From UBA3263 sp964586765 (GTDB taxonomy: Bacteria > Bacteroidota > Bacteroidia > Bacteroidales > Muribaculaceae), in the NCBI GenBank assembly GCA_964586765.1, contig CAZPHN010000059.1, positions 1 to 7,445 of the forward strand: 7,445 nt of DNA, written 5' to 3'. Positions within the stretch are counted from its first letter, which is position 1. The number at the start of each line of letters is the position of its first letter. This document shows positions 6,509-7,445 of this stretch, piece by piece. The notes below the pieces were generated by a model. The model searched no databases. It was not told the DNA's origin and saw nothing but the letters and a program-made list of their open reading frames with translations. The translations under genes were made by a program, and so were the position numbers.

Positions 6509-7445
6509 ATGTCAAAAGCACTTCTAATCCAGAGTTACACAACTCTAACCACCGGAACACAGGGTGAATGGAATGAGCTTAACATGGCGAATTCCTATAT
6601 TCAGGGCATACAGACAGGCGACATACTTGGCACGGTCAATGCCGGGACACTTAACGCTCTAATTTCGGGGGTTCCCTCTCCGTGGGCGCGTGCCAAGCTT
6701 TTCAAGTATGCACTTGACACCCTTAACAATCCCAACCCAAACATCGACAACGGAGGCTTACTTAATTTCTATGAGATTCTTCATGGCGAGTGGCGAGGAT
6801 TGTTGGCAACCATAGCCCTGTATCCGGACCGTATCCGTTTTTCTTCACCTGTTCAGATGGATGTTAGAGGCGGAGACTATGACATTGCGCCCGCATTTGG
6901 CAGGATGTTGTTCGATGACCGGGATGTATGGTCGAACCAGTTGGATTTGGCTAAGAATCCCGATGCCCAGCCATTTATACATCTGATTTATTATCGAAAT
7001 CAACTCGTAGGCGGCACTTCTCCATTGACGGGAGTATTTACGGGTGTAAACTATTCCGGCCTTGGTGAAACGGCCTCGGACATTAACTGGTACAGGAATG
7101 GTAAATTTGAGGATCCTACGCGATACCTCACTCCACAGCAGTTGCAGAAAGTGTTCCTGTTCATTCAGAACCTCAACAAAAACGTCGCTCAGTTTGAGAC
7201 ATTAATCAATTCTCAAAGAAGGGGCAGGATGGCCATTAACCTTTCCGGATTTAAGGGAATGACCCGGAATTGGGAACAAGAGCTTTTCGACAAGGGGACT
7301 GGTCTTAAAAGGGTAGGCCCCGTGGCCCAATACGGCGGACTGCAAGAGCCGTTCGCGGGCTTGTTCAAAAGCGATGTGCCGGTATATCTAAAACCGGATT
7401 TCACCTTTACTTATATAAATGACGGTGACTATCAGACTATTGGTG
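6509..7445 (+). CDS. Uncharacterised protein of the FtsZ-like operon (N-terminal 312 residues, runs off the window)
   Basis: An open frame starts at ATG 6509, 8 bp after the stop of the tubulin-like gene, with a possible purine-rich site (TAGGAAA) just before it. It stays open to the window edge, giving at least 312 codons. It begins MSKALLIQSYTTLTTGTQGE, has no signal peptide or membrane segment in the visible part, and is probably cytoplasmic. Notable stretches are VPSPWARAKLFKYALD (55-70), FIHLIYYRNQLVGGTSPLTG (near 155-175), and an Asn/Gln-rich helical-looking stretch, QQLQKVFLFIQNLNKNV. I do not recognise the family and see no catalytic motif. Codon use and composition match the preceding gene, so it is part of the same unit. 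Its tight spacing suggests a structural or effector partner of the tubulin-like protein; this is inference. Confidence 0.85.
   Translation, partial: MSKALLIQSYTTLTTGTQGEWNELNMANSYIQGIQTGDILGTVNAGTLNALISGVPSPWARAKLFKYALDTLNNPNPNIDNGGLLNFYEILHGEWRGLLATIALYPDRIRFSSPVQMDVRGGDYDIAPAFGRMLFDDRDVWSNQLDLAKNPDAQPFIHLIYYRNQLVGGTSPLTGVFTGVNYSGLGETASDINWYRNGKFEDPTRYLTPQQLQKVFLFIQNLNKNVAQFETLINSQRRGRMAINLSGFKGMTRNWEQELFDKGTGLKRVGPVAQYGGLQEPFAGLFKSDVPVYLKPDFTFTYINDGDYQTIG

Overview
The window looks like an accessory region of a Bacteroidales chromosome (Bacteroides or Parabacteroides type). Three things point there: the 3' end of a GH97 glycoside hydrolase gene, a tyrosine recombinase of the Bacteroides SAM5-like type, and promoter motifs of the Bacteroidetes -33 TTTG / -7 TAnnTTTG class. 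No RNA gene, insertion sequence or CRISPR array is visible.

Layout. (1) 1-932 is the C-terminal half of a GH97 enzyme, probably core metabolic or polysaccharide-utilisation DNA. It is followed by a hairpin at 1055-1090. (2) 933-1534 is a 602-bp non-coding stretch with that hairpin, a family of short related motifs, and a good Bacteroides-type promoter near 1272-1304 for the next gene. (3) 1535-2740 encodes a complete tyrosine recombinase, closed by a strong hairpin terminator at 2852-2893. (4) 2912-3102 is a very AT-rich cassette bounded by 13-bp inverted repeats. Inside it, on the minus strand, is a near-consensus promoter (TTTG-N18-TACATTTG). In this sequence the promoter points back at the terminator, away from the downstream operon, so the cassette reads as an invertible promoter captured in the OFF orientation. 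(5) 3138-7445 is a tightly spaced operon (gaps of 6, 3 and 8 bp): a predicted lipoprotein with a von Willebrand A (vWA)-like core, a small three-helix membrane protein, an FtsZ/tubulin-like protein, and a large uncharacterised protein that runs off the window.

Interpretation. Tubulin-superfamily proteins encoded beside vWA proteins and membrane proteins have been proposed from comparative genomics to form membrane-remodelling systems (Makarova and Koonin 2010, two FtsZ-like families). The operon here fits that description in outline. What stands out is that it sits directly behind a recombinase and a probable invertible promoter, suggesting ON/OFF phase variation of a cytoskeletal, membrane-associated system. 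The inversion, the ON-state transcription and the function of the operon are inferences. The repeats, promoter motif, lipobox, membrane segments and nucleotide-binding motifs are read directly from the sequence.
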